Positions 42,391 to 51,386 of a DNA stretch of 64,000 nt are shown here, piece by piece. The stretch's first letter is position 1. Every line of letters begins with the position of its first letter. Location of the stretch: positions 124,001-188,000 of the forward strand of contig NZ_JAOTBE010000001.1 in the NCBI RefSeq assembly GCF_026162645.1, written 5' to 3'. The translations under genes were made by a program, and so were the position numbers. This stretch comes from Paracoccus rhizosphaerae (GTDB taxonomy: Bacteria; Pseudomonadota; Alphaproteobacteria; Rhodobacterales; Rhodobacteraceae). The notes beneath the pieces were generated by a model. That model did no database searches. It saw only the letters and a list, made by a program, of their open reading frames with translations, and was not told the DNA's origin.

Positions 42391-44220
42391 GTGATTTCGG
42401 ACAGGCCGCCCTTGACCCAGACCCAGAACCAGACCTGCCGGACGCTGTCGCGCCTTGCGCTTGTCGCGGCGCTGCTGGCCCCCATGCCGGCGCTGGCGCA
42501 GCAGGAGGATCGCCCGGACCCGCGGCCCGCGCAGGAACAGCCGGCGCCCCAGATGAAGGGTCTTGCCGGACCCTATCTTGCCGCGCGGATGGCCACGGTC
42601 GAGAACGATTTCCGCGCTGCGGCCCGCTATTATGCGCAGGCCTCGGCCAAGGATCCCGCTGATGTCTATCTGCAGGACAGCGCCCTGGTCGCGCTGTCCT
42701 CGGCCGGAGAGGTCGACAAGGCGGCCGAACTGGCCGAGAGCATGGTCGAATCCGGCCGCGACACCGAACTGGCGGGGCTTTTGCGCCGCGCCCAGCTGAT
42801 CCGCGCCAGCGACTGGGACGGCCTCCTGGCCCTGATCGCCGCCGACAGCGACCCCGCCCGTCCGATCGAGAACGACCTTCTGGACGGCACCATGCAGGCT
42901 TGGGCCATGCTGGGCGCCGGTCGCGCGCAGGACGCGCTGGCGAAGTTCGAGGAAATGGCCGCCGCCGACGGGATCGGCCCGATCGTGAACTATCATCTGG
43001 CGCTGGCCCGCGCGCTGGTCGGCGACTATGAATCCGCGGATCGCCTGCTGGAGCAGTCCGAGGCCGGAAGCCCGCTTCTGGGCGTGATCGCCCGCGTCCA
43101 GATCCTGGCGCAGCTCGACCGCCAGGACGAGGCGCTGGCCCTGCTGGAGAGCCTGCCGGGGATCGAGGCCGAGCCGCAGCTTCTGAAGCTGCGCCAACGC
43201 CTGCAAGCCGGGCAGCCGGTGCCCTTCGACGTGATCGCCGGCCCTGCCGACGGGATCGCGCACCTGCTGCTGTCCTTCGCTTCGGCACTGTCGGGCAGCC
43301 CCGACCCCGAGCCTCTGGCCCTGATCCATGCCCGGCTGGCTGCCTGGATCTCGCCCGAGAACCCCGAGGCGCGGCTGATGGTCGCCCAGCTTCTGCAGGA
43401 CCGCCTGCAGTTCGACTTGGCCGAGACAGAATTCGAGGCCGTGCGCCGCATGGGCGAGATGCGTCCGCAGGCCGAACTGTCGCGCATCGACGCCCTCTCC
43501 GGCGCCGGCCGCCACGATGAGGCGGAGCGGGCCGCGCTGGCCCTGACCGCCGCCTATCCCGACCTTGCGCAAGCGTGGATCGCGCTTGGCGATGTGACGC
43601 GGCAGCAGGAGAAGTTTCGCGAATCGATCCCCAGCTATGACAAGGCGCTGACGCTGCTGCAGGACGCTCCGGCCGAGCAGCGGTGGTTCCCGCTCTATGC
43701 TCGCGGCATCGCGCTGGAGCGGTCGGGCCTGTTCGACCGCGCCGAGGCGGACCTGCTTGCCGCCCTCGAGATCCGTCCTGACCAGCCGAGCCTGCTGAAT
43801 TACCTAGGCTATTCCTGGATCGACCGGGGCGAGAACCTGGAACGCGCACTGGGGATGATCGAACGGGCGGTCGAACTGTCACCGGGCGACGGCTACATCC
43901 TTGATTCGCTGGCTTGGGCCTATTACCGCCTGGGCCGTTACGAAGAGGCCGTCTCGCCGATGGAGCAGTCGATCGCGACCATGGCCTCGGACCCGCTGGT
44001 CAACGACCACCTGGGCGACATCTACTGGATGGTCGGCCGCGAGCGAGAGGCCCAGATCCAGTGGCGCCGTGCGCTTTCGCTGGAGCCCGGCGAAAGCGGC
44101 GAGGTCGATCCCGACCGCATCCGCGACAAGCTTGAACGCGGCCTTGATGCCGTGCTGGCCGACGAGGCCGCCACCGGGGCCGAGGAACCGCCGCGGGCCG
44201 AGGCTGACGCCAGCGAATGA
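42391..44220 (+). CDS. Secreted tetratricopeptide repeat protein
   Basis: A 609-residue protein, exported by a signal peptide LSRLALVAALLAPMPALA and then built mainly from helical TPR units. Clear repeats include the stretch around QAWIALGDVTRQQEKFRESIPSYDKAL, FDRAEADLLAALEIRPDQPSLLNYLGYSWIDRG, and AWAYYRLGRYEEAVSPMEQSI. It is probably a periplasmic scaffold. The start is uncertain: GTG at 42391 begins the frame, while TTG at 42412 lies closer to the signal peptide. It sits between the ETF-ubiquinone oxidoreductase gene and ispE, a neighbourhood I recall from other Rhodobacterales. The stop overlaps ispE's ATG by four bases. Confidence 0.88.
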   Translation: MISDRPPLTQTQNQTCRTLSRLALVAALLAPMPALAQQEDRPDPRPAQEQPAPQMKGLAGPYLAARMATVENDFRAAARYYAQASAKDPADVYLQDSALVALSSAGEVDKAAELAESMVESGRDTELAGLLRRAQLIRASDWDGLLALIAADSDPARPIENDLLDGTMQAWAMLGAGRAQDALAKFEEMAAADGIGPIVNYHLALARALVGDYESADRLLEQSEAGSPLLGVIARVQILAQLDRQDEALALLESLPGIEAEPQLLKLRQRLQAGQPVPFDVIAGPADGIAHLLLSFASALSGSPDPEPLALIHARLAAWISPENPEARLMVAQLLQDRLQFDLAETEFEAVRRMGEMRPQAELSRIDALSGAGRHDEAERAALALTAAYPDLAQAWIALGDVTRQQEKFRESIPSYDKALTLLQDAPAEQRWFPLYARGIALERSGLFDRAEADLLAALEIRPDQPSLLNYLGYSWIDRGENLERALGMIERAVELSPGDGYILDSLAWAYYRLGRYEEAVSPMEQSIATMASDPLVNDHLGDIYWMVGREREAQIQWRRALSLEPGESGEVDPDRIRDKLERGLDAVLADEAATGAEEPPRAEADASE

Positions 44221-45056
44221 CGACAACCGCAACGGCCCTGGTCGAGCCCGCCCCCGCCAAGCTGAACCTGGCGCTGCACGTCACGGGGCGGCGCGACGAT
44301 GGCTATCACCTGCTTGATTCGCTGGTCTGCTTCGCGACCGCCGGCGATGTCGTCACTGTGGAACCCGGCCCGCTGTCCCTGCAGGTCGACGGACCCTTCG
44401 CCGAAGGCCTTTCGGCCGATGACGACAACCTGTGCCTGCGCGCCGCCCGGCTGGCCGGACTGGATGCCAGGATCCGTCTGACCAAGAACCTGCCTGTCGC
44501 CTCTGGCATCGGCGGCGGCTCGGCCGATGCGGCGGCGGTCCTGCGCCTGGCCCGGCGCATGGGCCGCGAACTGCCGCAGATGCCGGAAAGGCTGGGCGCT
44601 GACGTCCCGGTCTGCGTCGCGTCGATTCCCGCCCGGATGCAGGGCACCGGAGAGATCCTGACCCCGCTGCCGCCCCTGCCGCCCCTGCACCTGGTGCTGG
44701 CGAACCCGCGCATCGCGTTGTCCACGCCGCAGATCTTCGCGCGACTGGGCCGCCGCGACAACGCGCCGCTGCCTCAGGTTCCTTCCTTCGCCGATGTCCG
44801 CGCACTGGTCGCCTGGCTTTCGGCCACGCGCAACGACCTCGAACCGGCCGCCATCGACGCCGCCCCGGTCATCGCCCAGGTCCTGCAAGCGATGACGGCG
44901 AACGGTGCCGCATTCGCCCGGATGTCCGGGTCCGGCGCGACGTGCCTGGGCATCTTTGACCGCCCACAGACGGCGCAGGCCGCCGCCGCCGCGCTGGCCC
45001 GGCACGGCTGGTGGACGGTCGCGACCGAACTGGCGCCCGCCCCGCCTGCCGGCTAA
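44217..45056 (+). CDS. ispE: 4-diphosphocytidyl-2-C-methyl-D-erythritol kinase
   Basis: A 279-residue GHMP kinase that phosphorylates CDP-methylerythritol in the non-mevalonate isoprenoid pathway. PAPAKLNLALHVTGRRDDGYHLLDSL carries the start of the active site, and LPVASGIGGGSADAAAVLR is the ATP-binding glycine loop; GADVPVCV and FARMSGSGATCLGIF complete the family pattern. Isoprenoids from this path also feed the ubiquinone tail attached by UbiA. ATGA overlap with the TPR gene; pdxJ starts 28 bases after the stop. Confidence 0.96.
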   Translation: MTTTATALVEPAPAKLNLALHVTGRRDDGYHLLDSLVCFATAGDVVTVEPGPLSLQVDGPFAEGLSADDDNLCLRAARLAGLDARIRLTKNLPVASGIGGGSADAAAVLRLARRMGRELPQMPERLGADVPVCVASIPARMQGTGEILTPLPPLPPLHLVLANPRIALSTPQIFARLGRRDNAPLPQVPSFADVRALVAWLSATRNDLEPAAIDAAPVIAQVLQAMTANGAAFARMSGSGATCLGIFDRPQTAQAAAAALARHGWWTVATELAPAPPAG

Positions 45057-45084
45057 AGTGCCTGCAACTTCAGCGGAGGATCCC

Positions 45085-45819
45085 ATGCTGCGCCTTGGCG
45101 TCAATATCGACCACGTCGCCACCATCCGTAACGCCCGCGGCACCCCTTGGCCGGACCCGCTGCGTGCCGCCCGCATCGCCGAGGCTGCCGGCGCCGACGG
45201 CATCACCGCCCACCTGCGGGAAGACCGCCGCCATATCAGCGATGCCGATATCGATGCATTGATGGCGAACCTGACGCTGCCCCTGAACCTGGAAATGGCC
45301 GCCACGGCGGAAATGCAGGCCATCGCCCTGCGCCATCGCCCCCACGCCGTCTGCCTCGTTCCCGAAAAGCGCGAGGAACGCACGACCGAGGGCGGCCTGG
45401 ACGTGGCCGGCAACGACAACATGCTGGCCGATTTCATCGCCCCGCTGCGCGATGCCGGCTGCCGCGTATCGCTGTTCATCGGTCACGAGGAGGAGCAGAT
45501 CCGTGCCGCCGCCCGCATCGGTGCCGCGGTGGTGGAACTGCATACCGGGGCCTACTGCGACCTGGACACCGAGGGGCGGCATGCGGATCGCGACGCCGAA
45601 CTGGCCGCGCTTCGCGACGCGGCGGCAATCGCCCATGACCTGGGGCTTGAGGTTCATGCCGGCCACGGCCTGACCTTCGACACCGTCGGCCCTGTCGCCG
45701 CCATCCCGCAGCTGGCCGAGCTGAACATCGGCCATTTCCTGATCGCGGAATCAGTCTTCACCGGCCTGGGCGAGGCCATCGCCCAAATGCGCCGCTGCAT
45801 GGATTCCGCACGGACGTGA
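45085..45819 (+). CDS. pdxJ: Pyridoxine 5'-phosphate synthase PdxJ
   Basis: A 244-residue TIM-barrel enzyme that condenses 3-amino-1-hydroxyacetone phosphate with deoxyxylulose 5-phosphate to form pyridoxine phosphate, the last ring-forming step in de novo vitamin B6 synthesis. [55 protein letters not shown] and [14 protein letters not shown] cover the active-site residues. GCGGAGGA before the ATG is a strong ribosome site and supports 45085. It is followed by acpS, as in many proteobacteria. The deoxyxylulose phosphate precursor is shared with the IspE pathway. Confidence 0.97.
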   Translation: MLRLGVNIDHVATIRNARGTPWPDPLRAARIAEAAGADGITAHLREDRRHISDADIDALMANLTLPLNLEMAATAEMQAIALRHRPHAVCLVPEKREERTTEGGLDVAGNDNMLADFIAPLRDAGCRVSLFIGHEEEQIRAAARIGAAVVELHTGAYCDLDTEGRHADRDAELAALRDAAAIAHDLGLEVHAGHGLTFDTVGPVAAIPQLAELNIGHFLIAESVFTGLGEAIAQMRRCMDSART

Positions 45820-45850
45820 CTTCTTCTTTGTCCAAATACCCATCGGACCC
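45820..45850 (-). repeat. Partial copy of the post-stop repeat between pdxJ and acpS
   Basis: TTCTTCTTTGTCCAAATACC directly after the pdxJ stop matches the distal half of the repeat in the minus-strand orientation (reverse complement GGTATTTGGACAAAGAAG); the hairpin half is missing. The copy lies just before acpS. Confidence 0.55.
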
Positions 45851-45856
45851 ATCGGC

Positions 45857-46267
45857 ATGATCCTCGGCATCGGCACGGATCTGGCCAATATCGACCGAAT
45901 TCGAGCAACGCTCGACCGTTTCGGTGACCGCTTCCGCCACCGTGTCTTCACCGACACCGAATTGGCCAAGGCCGCGCGCCGCGCGGACGAGGCCGGGACG
46001 CTGGCCAAGCGATGGGCCGCCAAGGAGGCATGCTCCAAGGCACTCGGCACCGGGCTGGCCATGGGGATCAGCTGGCGCGACATGGCGGTGGCGAACCTGG
46101 GGTCCGGCCAGCCGGTGATGGCGCTGACGGGCTGGGCGGCCGAACGTCTGGCCGCGATGACGCCGCCCGGCCATCACGCGGTCGTGCATGTCACGTTGAC
46201 CGACGACCACCCCTGGGCGCAGGCTTTCGTGGTGATCGAGGCGCGCCCGGGGCCGGCGCAACCTTGA
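45857..46267 (+). CDS. acpS: Holo-[acyl-carrier-protein] synthase
   Basis: A 136-residue phosphopantetheinyl transferase that activates acyl carrier protein for fatty acid synthesis by moving the 4'-phosphopantetheine arm from CoA. The metal-binding Asp is in [14 protein letters not shown], and the catalytic Glu in [31 protein letters not shown] closes the fold. No good ribosome site is visible, the stretch before it being taken up by the partial repeat. Positioned between pdxJ and lepB in the conserved block. Confidence 0.95.
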   Translation: MILGIGTDLANIDRIRATLDRFGDRFRHRVFTDTELAKAARRADEAGTLAKRWAAKEACSKALGTGLAMGISWRDMAVANLGSGQPVMALTGWAAERLAAMTPPGHHAVVHVTLTDDHPWAQAFVVIEARPGPAQP

Positions 46268-46340
46268 CTTTGTCCCCCGCCGGGGACCATGAACGCGCGA
46301 TGCGGCAGGGGCCGCGCCTGACCGAAGGAACAGACCAACC

Positions 46341-47132
46341 ATGGCCGACAGCACGATCCCGAAAAAGGACGGCATCTGGGAGACGATCAAGACGATCTTC
46401 TGGGCGCTGCTGATCGCGGGCATCTTCCGCACGCTGTTCTTCCAGCCCTTCTGGATCCCGTCGGGCAGCATGAAGGACACGCTGCTGATCGGGGACTTCC
46501 TGTTCGTGAACAAGATGGCCTATGGCTATTCCGCCCATTCCTGCCCGTTCTCGGTCTGCCCGATTTCGGGCCGCCTTTTCGGCAGCGAACCCGAGCGTGG
46601 CGACGTAGTGGTCTTCCGCCACCCGACGCGCAACGTCGACTTCATCAAGCGTGTCATCGGGCTGCCCGGCGACACGATCCAGATGCGCGGCGGCCGGTTG
46701 TGGCTGAACGGAGAGGCCGTGCCGATCACCCCGGTTGCGGACTTCGTCGAGACCAAGGAACAGCAGGGCCCGCAGGGCCTGATCCCCCGCTGCGTCAACG
46801 ACCCGGTCCCCGAGGGCGGCGACTGCATCAAGGAACGCGCGACGGAAACGCTGCCCGGCGGGCGCAGCCACGACGTCCTGAACATCGTCGATGGCTGGGT
46901 TGCCGACGACACGCCGACCTTCACCGTGCCCGAGGGGCATTACTTCTTCATGGGCGACAATCGCGACAATTCCGAGGATTCGCGCTTCCCGACCGAGATC
47001 GGCGGCTTGGGATTCGTGCCGGCCGAATACCTGATCGGCCGTGCCGACCGGATCATGTTCTCGTCTGCGGGACGCTCGCTTCTCTATTTCTGGACCTGGC
47101 GTCCGGACCGCTTCTTCAAGGCGGTGGAGTGA
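46341..47132 (+). CDS. lepB: Signal peptidase I
   Basis: A 263-residue inner-membrane protease that cuts signal peptides from exported proteins. One N-terminal membrane helix ([16 protein letters not shown]) leads to the catalytic Ser43 in [13 protein letters not shown], and the general base Lys103 is in [31 protein letters not shown] is box E. Length is normal for alphaproteobacteria. Its TGA is overlapped by the GTG start of rnc. Its activity is needed by most signal-peptide proteins in this window except the lipoproteins. Confidence 0.97.
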   Translation: MADSTIPKKDGIWETIKTIFWALLIAGIFRTLFFQPFWIPSGSMKDTLLIGDFLFVNKMAYGYSAHSCPFSVCPISGRLFGSEPERGDVVVFRHPTRNVDFIKRVIGLPGDTIQMRGGRLWLNGEAVPITPVADFVETKEQQGPQGLIPRCVNDPVPEGGDCIKERATETLPGGRSHDVLNIVDGWVADDTPTFTVPEGHYFFMGDNRDNSEDSRFPTEIGGLGFVPAEYLIGRADRIMFSSAGRSLLYFWTWRPDRFFKAVE

Positions 47133-47818
47133 CGCCGGGCGCCGACATTCGCGCCTTCATGCGCCGGCTGGGGCACGACTTCGCGCGCCCCGAACTGCTG
47201 GTGCGCGCGCTGACTCACGGCTCCATCGCCAGCGCGACCCGGCCCGACAACCAGCGGTTGGAGTTCCTGGGCGACCGCGTCCTGGGCCTTGTGATGGCCG
47301 AGGCGCTGTTTCACGCCGACACCGCCGCGAGCGAGGGCCAGTTGGCGCCACGCTACAACGCGCTGGTGCGCGGCGAAACCTGCGCCGCCATCGCCCGCGA
47401 CCTGGCCTTGGGAGAGGTGCTGAAGCTGGGCCGCTCCGAGATGCTGTCGGGCGGTCGCCGGAAAGAGGCGGTGCTGGCCGACGCGATGGAGGCGGTTCTG
47501 GCCGCCGTCTATCTGGATGCCGGCTTCGACGCCGCGCGCAAGGTGGTGCTGCGCCACTGGTCCGCACGGCTTTCGACCGTGGAGCAGGACAGCCGCGATC
47601 CCAAGACCGCGTTGCAGGAATGGGCGCAGGCCAACGGCATGCCGCCCCCGCGTTACGAACAGACCGACCGCAGCGGCCCCGACCACGCGCCGGTCTTCCT
47701 GATCACCGTGCGGCTGGAAGACGGCCGCCACGCCCAGGCCAAGGGCGGCGGCACCAAGCGGGGCGTCGAACAGGCGGCCGCGCAGGCGATGCTGGACCTG
47801 CTGGAGACCAAGACATGA
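47129..47818 (+). CDS. rnc: Ribonuclease III
   Basis: A 229-residue double-stranded RNA endonuclease that processes rRNA precursors and regulates messages. The RNase III signature [18 protein letters not shown] and the second acidic site [17 protein letters not shown] are present, followed by a dsRNA-binding domain (about 155-225) with [17 protein letters not shown]. The start is a GTG at 47129 that overlaps the lepB stop (GTGA); no ATG upstream would keep the N-terminal [17 protein letters not shown]. The era ATG overlaps its own stop in turn. Confidence 0.96.
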   Translation: MTPGADIRAFMRRLGHDFARPELLVRALTHGSIASATRPDNQRLEFLGDRVLGLVMAEALFHADTAASEGQLAPRYNALVRGETCAAIARDLALGEVLKLGRSEMLSGGRRKEAVLADAMEAVLAAVYLDAGFDAARKVVLRHWSARLSTVEQDSRDPKTALQEWAQANGMPPPRYEQTDRSGPDHAPVFLITVRLEDGRHAQAKGGGTKRGVEQAAAQAMLDLLETKT

Positions 47819-48747
47819 CCCCCGAATCGCAAGACGACAATCCCACCCGCGCGGGCTTCGCGGCCCTGATCGGCGAGCCGAATGCCGGCAAGTCGACGCT
47901 GCTCAATCAGATGGTCGGCGCCAAGGTCAGCATCGTGACCCACAAGGTGCAGACGACACGCGCCCGCATCCGCGGCATCGCCATGCACGGGCCGGCGCAG
48001 ATCGTCTTCGTCGACACGCCGGGCATCTTCCGCCCGCGCCGTCGTCTGGACCGCAGCATGGTCGCGGCCGCCTGGGGCGGGGCATCCGACGCCGATGTCA
48101 TCCTGCTGCTGATCGAGGCGCATCGCGGCCTGACCGACGGAGCGCAGGCGATCATCGACCAGCTGAAGGATCTGGGGCAGGGCACCCCCGTCGCGCTGGT
48201 CATCAACAAGATCGACCGCGTCAAGGCCGAGACGCTGCTGGCGCTGTCCAAGCAGCTGAACGAGGCCTATCCGTTCACCGAGACCTTCATGATCTCGGCC
48301 GAGAAGGGCTATGGCTGCCCGCAGCTTCGCGACTGGCTGGCGCGCGCCGTGCCCGCCGGGCCCTGGCTCTATCCCGAGGATCAGATCGCCGACCTGCCGA
48401 TGCGCATGATCGCGGCCGAGATCACACGCGAGAAACTGACCCTGCGCCTGCACGAGGAGATCCCCTACCAGCTGACGGTGGAAACCGAGGCCTGGGAAGA
48501 GAAGAAGGACGGCAGCGCCCGCGTGGACCAGGTCGTCTATGTCGCCCGGCAAGGCCACAAGGGCATCGTGCTGGGCAAGGGCGGGGAGACGGTCAAGGCC
48601 GTGGGCCAAGCCGCGCGGGCGGAACTGGAGGAATTCATGGGCCGCCGCGTCCATCTGTTCCTGCAGGTCCGCGTCCGCGAGAACTGGCTGAACGAGGCCG
48701 AGCGTTATGACGAGATGGGACTGAACTTCAAGGACGGCGATGGCTGA
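47815..48747 (+). CDS. era: GTPase Era
   Basis: A 310-residue essential GTPase that helps mature the 30S subunit by binding near the 3' end of 16S rRNA. G1 GEPNAGKST (residues 20-28), G3 DTPG and G4 NKID are present, and the C-terminal KH domain has [27 protein letters not shown] overlaps rnc's TGA by four bases, and the tail overlaps the DUF1491 gene by eight bases. The lepB-rnc-era order is the same as in E. coli. Confidence 0.97.
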   Translation: MTPESQDDNPTRAGFAALIGEPNAGKSTLLNQMVGAKVSIVTHKVQTTRARIRGIAMHGPAQIVFVDTPGIFRPRRRLDRSMVAAAWGGASDADVILLLIEAHRGLTDGAQAIIDQLKDLGQGTPVALVINKIDRVKAETLLALSKQLNEAYPFTETFMISAEKGYGCPQLRDWLARAVPAGPWLYPEDQIADLPMRMIAAEITREKLTLRLHEEIPYQLTVETEAWEEKKDGSARVDQVVYVARQGHKGIVLGKGGETVKAVGQAARAELEEFMGRRVHLFLQVRVRENWLNEAERYDEMGLNFKDGDG

Positions 48748-49075
48748 GGCGCGGCTGGCGGCGGGCCTTTGGGTCGCGGCCTATCTGGCGCGGTTGGCGC
48801 AGGCGAACATCCCGGCCTATGTGCTGTCGCGCGGGGATGACACGGCGGGCGCGGTCGCGGTGAAATGCGCGCATCTGGACGGTACGGCGGCGCTGTGGAT
48901 GCGCGAATGGGACTTCGACACCGAGACCCGCCCTTGGGTCGCCGTCGAGACGGGGCCGGAGCGTGACATTGACGCCGCCATCGCCCGACAGCGCGCCCGC
49001 GACCCCGACCTGTGGGTGCTGGAGATCGAGAGCCGCGACGGCACCACGCTGCTGGACCAGCCGGGGCTTATCTGA
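48740..49075 (+). CDS. DUF1491 family protein
   Basis: A 111-residue cytoplasmic protein of the DUF1491 family, small alphaproteobacterial proteins of unknown role that often follow era. The characteristic pattern is RLAAGLWVAAYLARL, AVAVKCAHLDGTAALWMREWDFD, WVAVETGPERDIDAAIARQRARDPDLWVLEIESRDG. It begins inside the end of era (8-base overlap in another frame), so it is almost certainly co-translated. Confidence 0.93.
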   Translation: MAEARLAAGLWVAAYLARLAQANIPAYVLSRGDDTAGAVAVKCAHLDGTAALWMREWDFDTETRPWVAVETGPERDIDAAIARQRARDPDLWVLEIESRDGTTLLDQPGLI

Positions 49076-49114
49076 CCTCTGGCGCGGGTCAAACTTGCAG
49101 CCTATGCATCAGGG

Positions 49115-50053
49115 ATGAGCAGCATCCCCGCCCCCCAGATCGATTCGCCCCGCGGACTGGCCTATGCCATCGCCGCCTATCTGATGTGGGGGGTGCTGCC
49201 GATCTTCATGAAAGCGCTGGCGCACCTGCCCCCGACCGAGATCATCGCCCACCGCATCATCTGGTCGCTGCCCATCGCGGCGGCGGTCCTGGTCTGGCAG
49301 GGCCGGTCCGATGACGTTCTGGCCGCGCTGCGCCAGCCGCGGCTGCTGGCGATGGCGACGCTGACCGCGATGCTGATCTCGGCCAACTGGCTGATCTATG
49401 TCTGGGCGATCGCCAATGATCATGCGCTGGACGCGGCGTTGGGATATTACATCAACCCCCTGTTCAGCGTCTTCCTGGGCGCGACCTTGCTGGGCGAGCG
49501 TCTGAGCCGCGGCCAGTTCGCGGCCATCGCCCTGGCCGCCGCCGCCGTGATCATCCTGACGGTGCAGGCCGGTCGGCTGCCGATGGTGGCGCTTGGGCTG
49601 ACGCTCAGTTGGGGGTTCTATGCCTATTGCAAGAAGAGCCTGCCGCTTGGCCCCAACCAGGGCTTCACGCTGGAGGTGCTGCTGCTGACGCCCTTTGCTG
49701 TCGCCTTCCTGGTCTGGCAGGCGGCGCAGGGGCAGTCGCATTTCCTATCGGGCGGCTGGGGGCAGGCGCTGCTGCTCTTGGGCGCGGGGCCGGTCACGGC
49801 GATCCCGCTTCTGTTCTATGCCAACGGCGCCAAGCTGATCCGGCTGTCCACCATCGGTATCCTGCAATACATCGCGCCGACGATGATCTTCCTCTGCGCG
49901 GTGCTGCTGTTCAACGAACCCTTCGGCACCGCCCGGATGATCGCCTTCCCGATGATCTGGGCCGCGCTGGTGATCTACTCCGTGACGCTGCTGCGGCAGG
50001 CGGGCCAACGCCGCCGCGACCGGCGGCAACTGGCGGCGCAGCGGATGCAGTGA
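49115..50053 (+). CDS. rarD: RarD/EamA family permease
   Basis: A 312-residue drug/metabolite-type transporter with about ten membrane helices. GLAYAIAAYLMWGVLPIFMKAL, PPTEIIAHRIIWSLP, ALGYYINPLFSVFLG and LSTIGILQYIAPTMIFL are the usual RarD blocks. The substrate is unknown; the name comes from a chloramphenicol-sensitivity phenotype. It separates DUF1491 from recO on the same strand. The ATG follows CAGGG. Confidence 0.92.
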   Translation: MSSIPAPQIDSPRGLAYAIAAYLMWGVLPIFMKALAHLPPTEIIAHRIIWSLPIAAAVLVWQGRSDDVLAALRQPRLLAMATLTAMLISANWLIYVWAIANDHALDAALGYYINPLFSVFLGATLLGERLSRGQFAAIALAAAAVIILTVQAGRLPMVALGLTLSWGFYAYCKKSLPLGPNQGFTLEVLLLTPFAVAFLVWQAAQGQSHFLSGGWGQALLLLGAGPVTAIPLLFYANGAKLIRLSTIGILQYIAPTMIFLCAVLLFNEPFGTARMIAFPMIWAALVIYSVTLLRQAGQRRRDRRQLAAQRMQ

Positions 50054-50116
50054 TCCGCCCTCTGGTCCTTGGGGCCACACTGGCGCAAGCTGCCGGCAGG
50101 GCAGGCGGAGGCAGGG

Positions 50117-50848
50117 ATGGAGTGGCAGGCTGAGGGCACCGTCATCGGCCGCCGACCGCATGGCGAAACCGCGGTCATCCTGGACGTGCTGACCATGGAA
50201 CACGGCCGCCACAGCGGCATCGTGCCGGGAGGTGCATCGCCGCGCAGGGCCGCGATGCTGCAGCCGGGCGCGCGTCTGTCGCTGCGCTGGCGCGCGCGGC
50301 AGGCCGATCAGCTGGGCACCCTGACCGCTGAGCCGCTGCGCCTGAGGGCCGGGCTGATGGCGGACCCCGTGGCGCTGGCCGGTCTGAACGCGGTCTGCGC
50401 GCTTCTGGTCTTTGCGCTGCCGGAACGCGATCCGCATCCGAACCTTGTCGCGCGGACCGAGGCGCTTCTGGACGCGATCGAGGCGGGCCGCGACTGGCCC
50501 GCGGACTATCTGGCGTGGGAGATGCTGCTGCTGGACGAGATGGGCTTCGGGCTGGACCTGTCGGCCTGCGCCGTCACCGGCCGGCACGACGGGCTGGCCT
50601 ATGTCAGCCCGAAGTCGGGCCGCGCGGTCAGCCGCGAAGGCGCTGGCGAATGGGCCGACAGGCTGCTGCCGCTTCCGGCCCTGATGGGCGGAGCGGGTGA
50701 CAACCTCGGCAGCGATCTGGCGCAGGGACTGGCGATCACCGGGCACTTCCTGCAGCATCGCGTCGCGGCCGAACTGGTCGGCCGCAACCTGCCCGCGGCG
50801 CGGGACCGCCTGGTGCGCCGGCTGATCCGGGACGGTCAGCCGGGCTAG
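50117..50848 (+). CDS. recO: DNA repair protein RecO
   Basis: A 243-residue recombination mediator that loads RecA onto SSB-coated single strands with RecR. The N-terminal OB fold begins MEWQAEGTVIGRRPHGETAVILDVLTMEHGRHSGIVPG, followed by the helical domain with WEMLLLDEMGFGLDLSACAVTG. The Cys residues that form a zinc site in some RecO proteins are not complete here. GGCGGAGGCAGGG before the ATG supports this start. It ends a plus-strand run from the ETF oxidoreductase gene; the META lipoprotein gene converges on it 4 bases after the stop. Confidence 0.93.
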   Translation: MEWQAEGTVIGRRPHGETAVILDVLTMEHGRHSGIVPGGASPRRAAMLQPGARLSLRWRARQADQLGTLTAEPLRLRAGLMADPVALAGLNAVCALLVFALPERDPHPNLVARTEALLDAIEAGRDWPADYLAWEMLLLDEMGFGLDLSACAVTGRHDGLAYVSPKSGRAVSREGAGEWADRLLPLPALMGGAGDNLGSDLAQGLAITGHFLQHRVAAELVGRNLPAARDRLVRRLIRDGQPG

Positions 50849-50852
50849 GGCG

Positions 50853-51311
50853 TCACTGGTTGCCGCGCGCCTGCGACAGGGCGTCGGTGGCCATGGCCGC
50901 CGGGCGGCCGCTTTCATAAATCAGCCAGGTCGGGCCCTTGATGCGCAGGACGCCGCCGTAATACTCCATCTCGGTCGCCTGCTGCAGGGCGGTGAAATAC
51001 CGCTGTTCGACCGCCAGGTCCTTGCAGTCGGTGACGCCGGTGGTCTGCAGCGGCTCGAACGCGACGGCCGGCAGCTGCGCCGTGTTCTTGGCGGCATAGC
51101 CGTTGCAGGGGCCGACACCCGACACCCCCTCGGGGCGGACGGTGATGGTGATGTTGCGCAGCGGCACGGTGCCGTTGCCGATGCCGACCAGGACATAGTC
51201 GTTCGCCGGAATGCCCCCCATCGGGTCGCCCGCAGGCTGGGTGTTGCAGGCGGATAAAGCCATCGTCGCGACGGCGGCAAGGACAAGGGCGGGGCGTTGG
51301 GGCAGCGGCAT
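50853..51311 (-). CDS. META-domain lipoprotein (HslJ-like)
   Basis: A 152-residue lipoprotein with signal ALVLAAVATMALSAC. The mature domain matches the META family: GVGPCNGYAAKNTAQLPAVAFEPLQTTGVTDCKDLAVEQRYFTALQQATEMEY followed by LRIKGPTWLIYE. Two internal Cys could form a disulfide. Relatives include E. coli HslJ, induced by heat and implicated in novobiocin tolerance. A role in the periplasm under stress is inferred only from the family. Converges with recO. Confidence 0.85.
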   Translation of the reverse strand: MPLPQRPALVLAAVATMALSACNTQPAGDPMGGIPANDYVLVGIGNGTVPLRNITITVRPEGVSGVGPCNGYAAKNTAQLPAVAFEPLQTTGVTDCKDLAVEQRYFTALQQATEMEYYGGVLRIKGPTWLIYESGRPAAMATDALSQARGNQ

Positions 51312-51386
51312 GGCAAACTCCTTGGGCGGAATGCGAAACTGACGTGGAATAACCTTGTTCTGCCGTTCGTTCCAGCCTGTTAAAGC

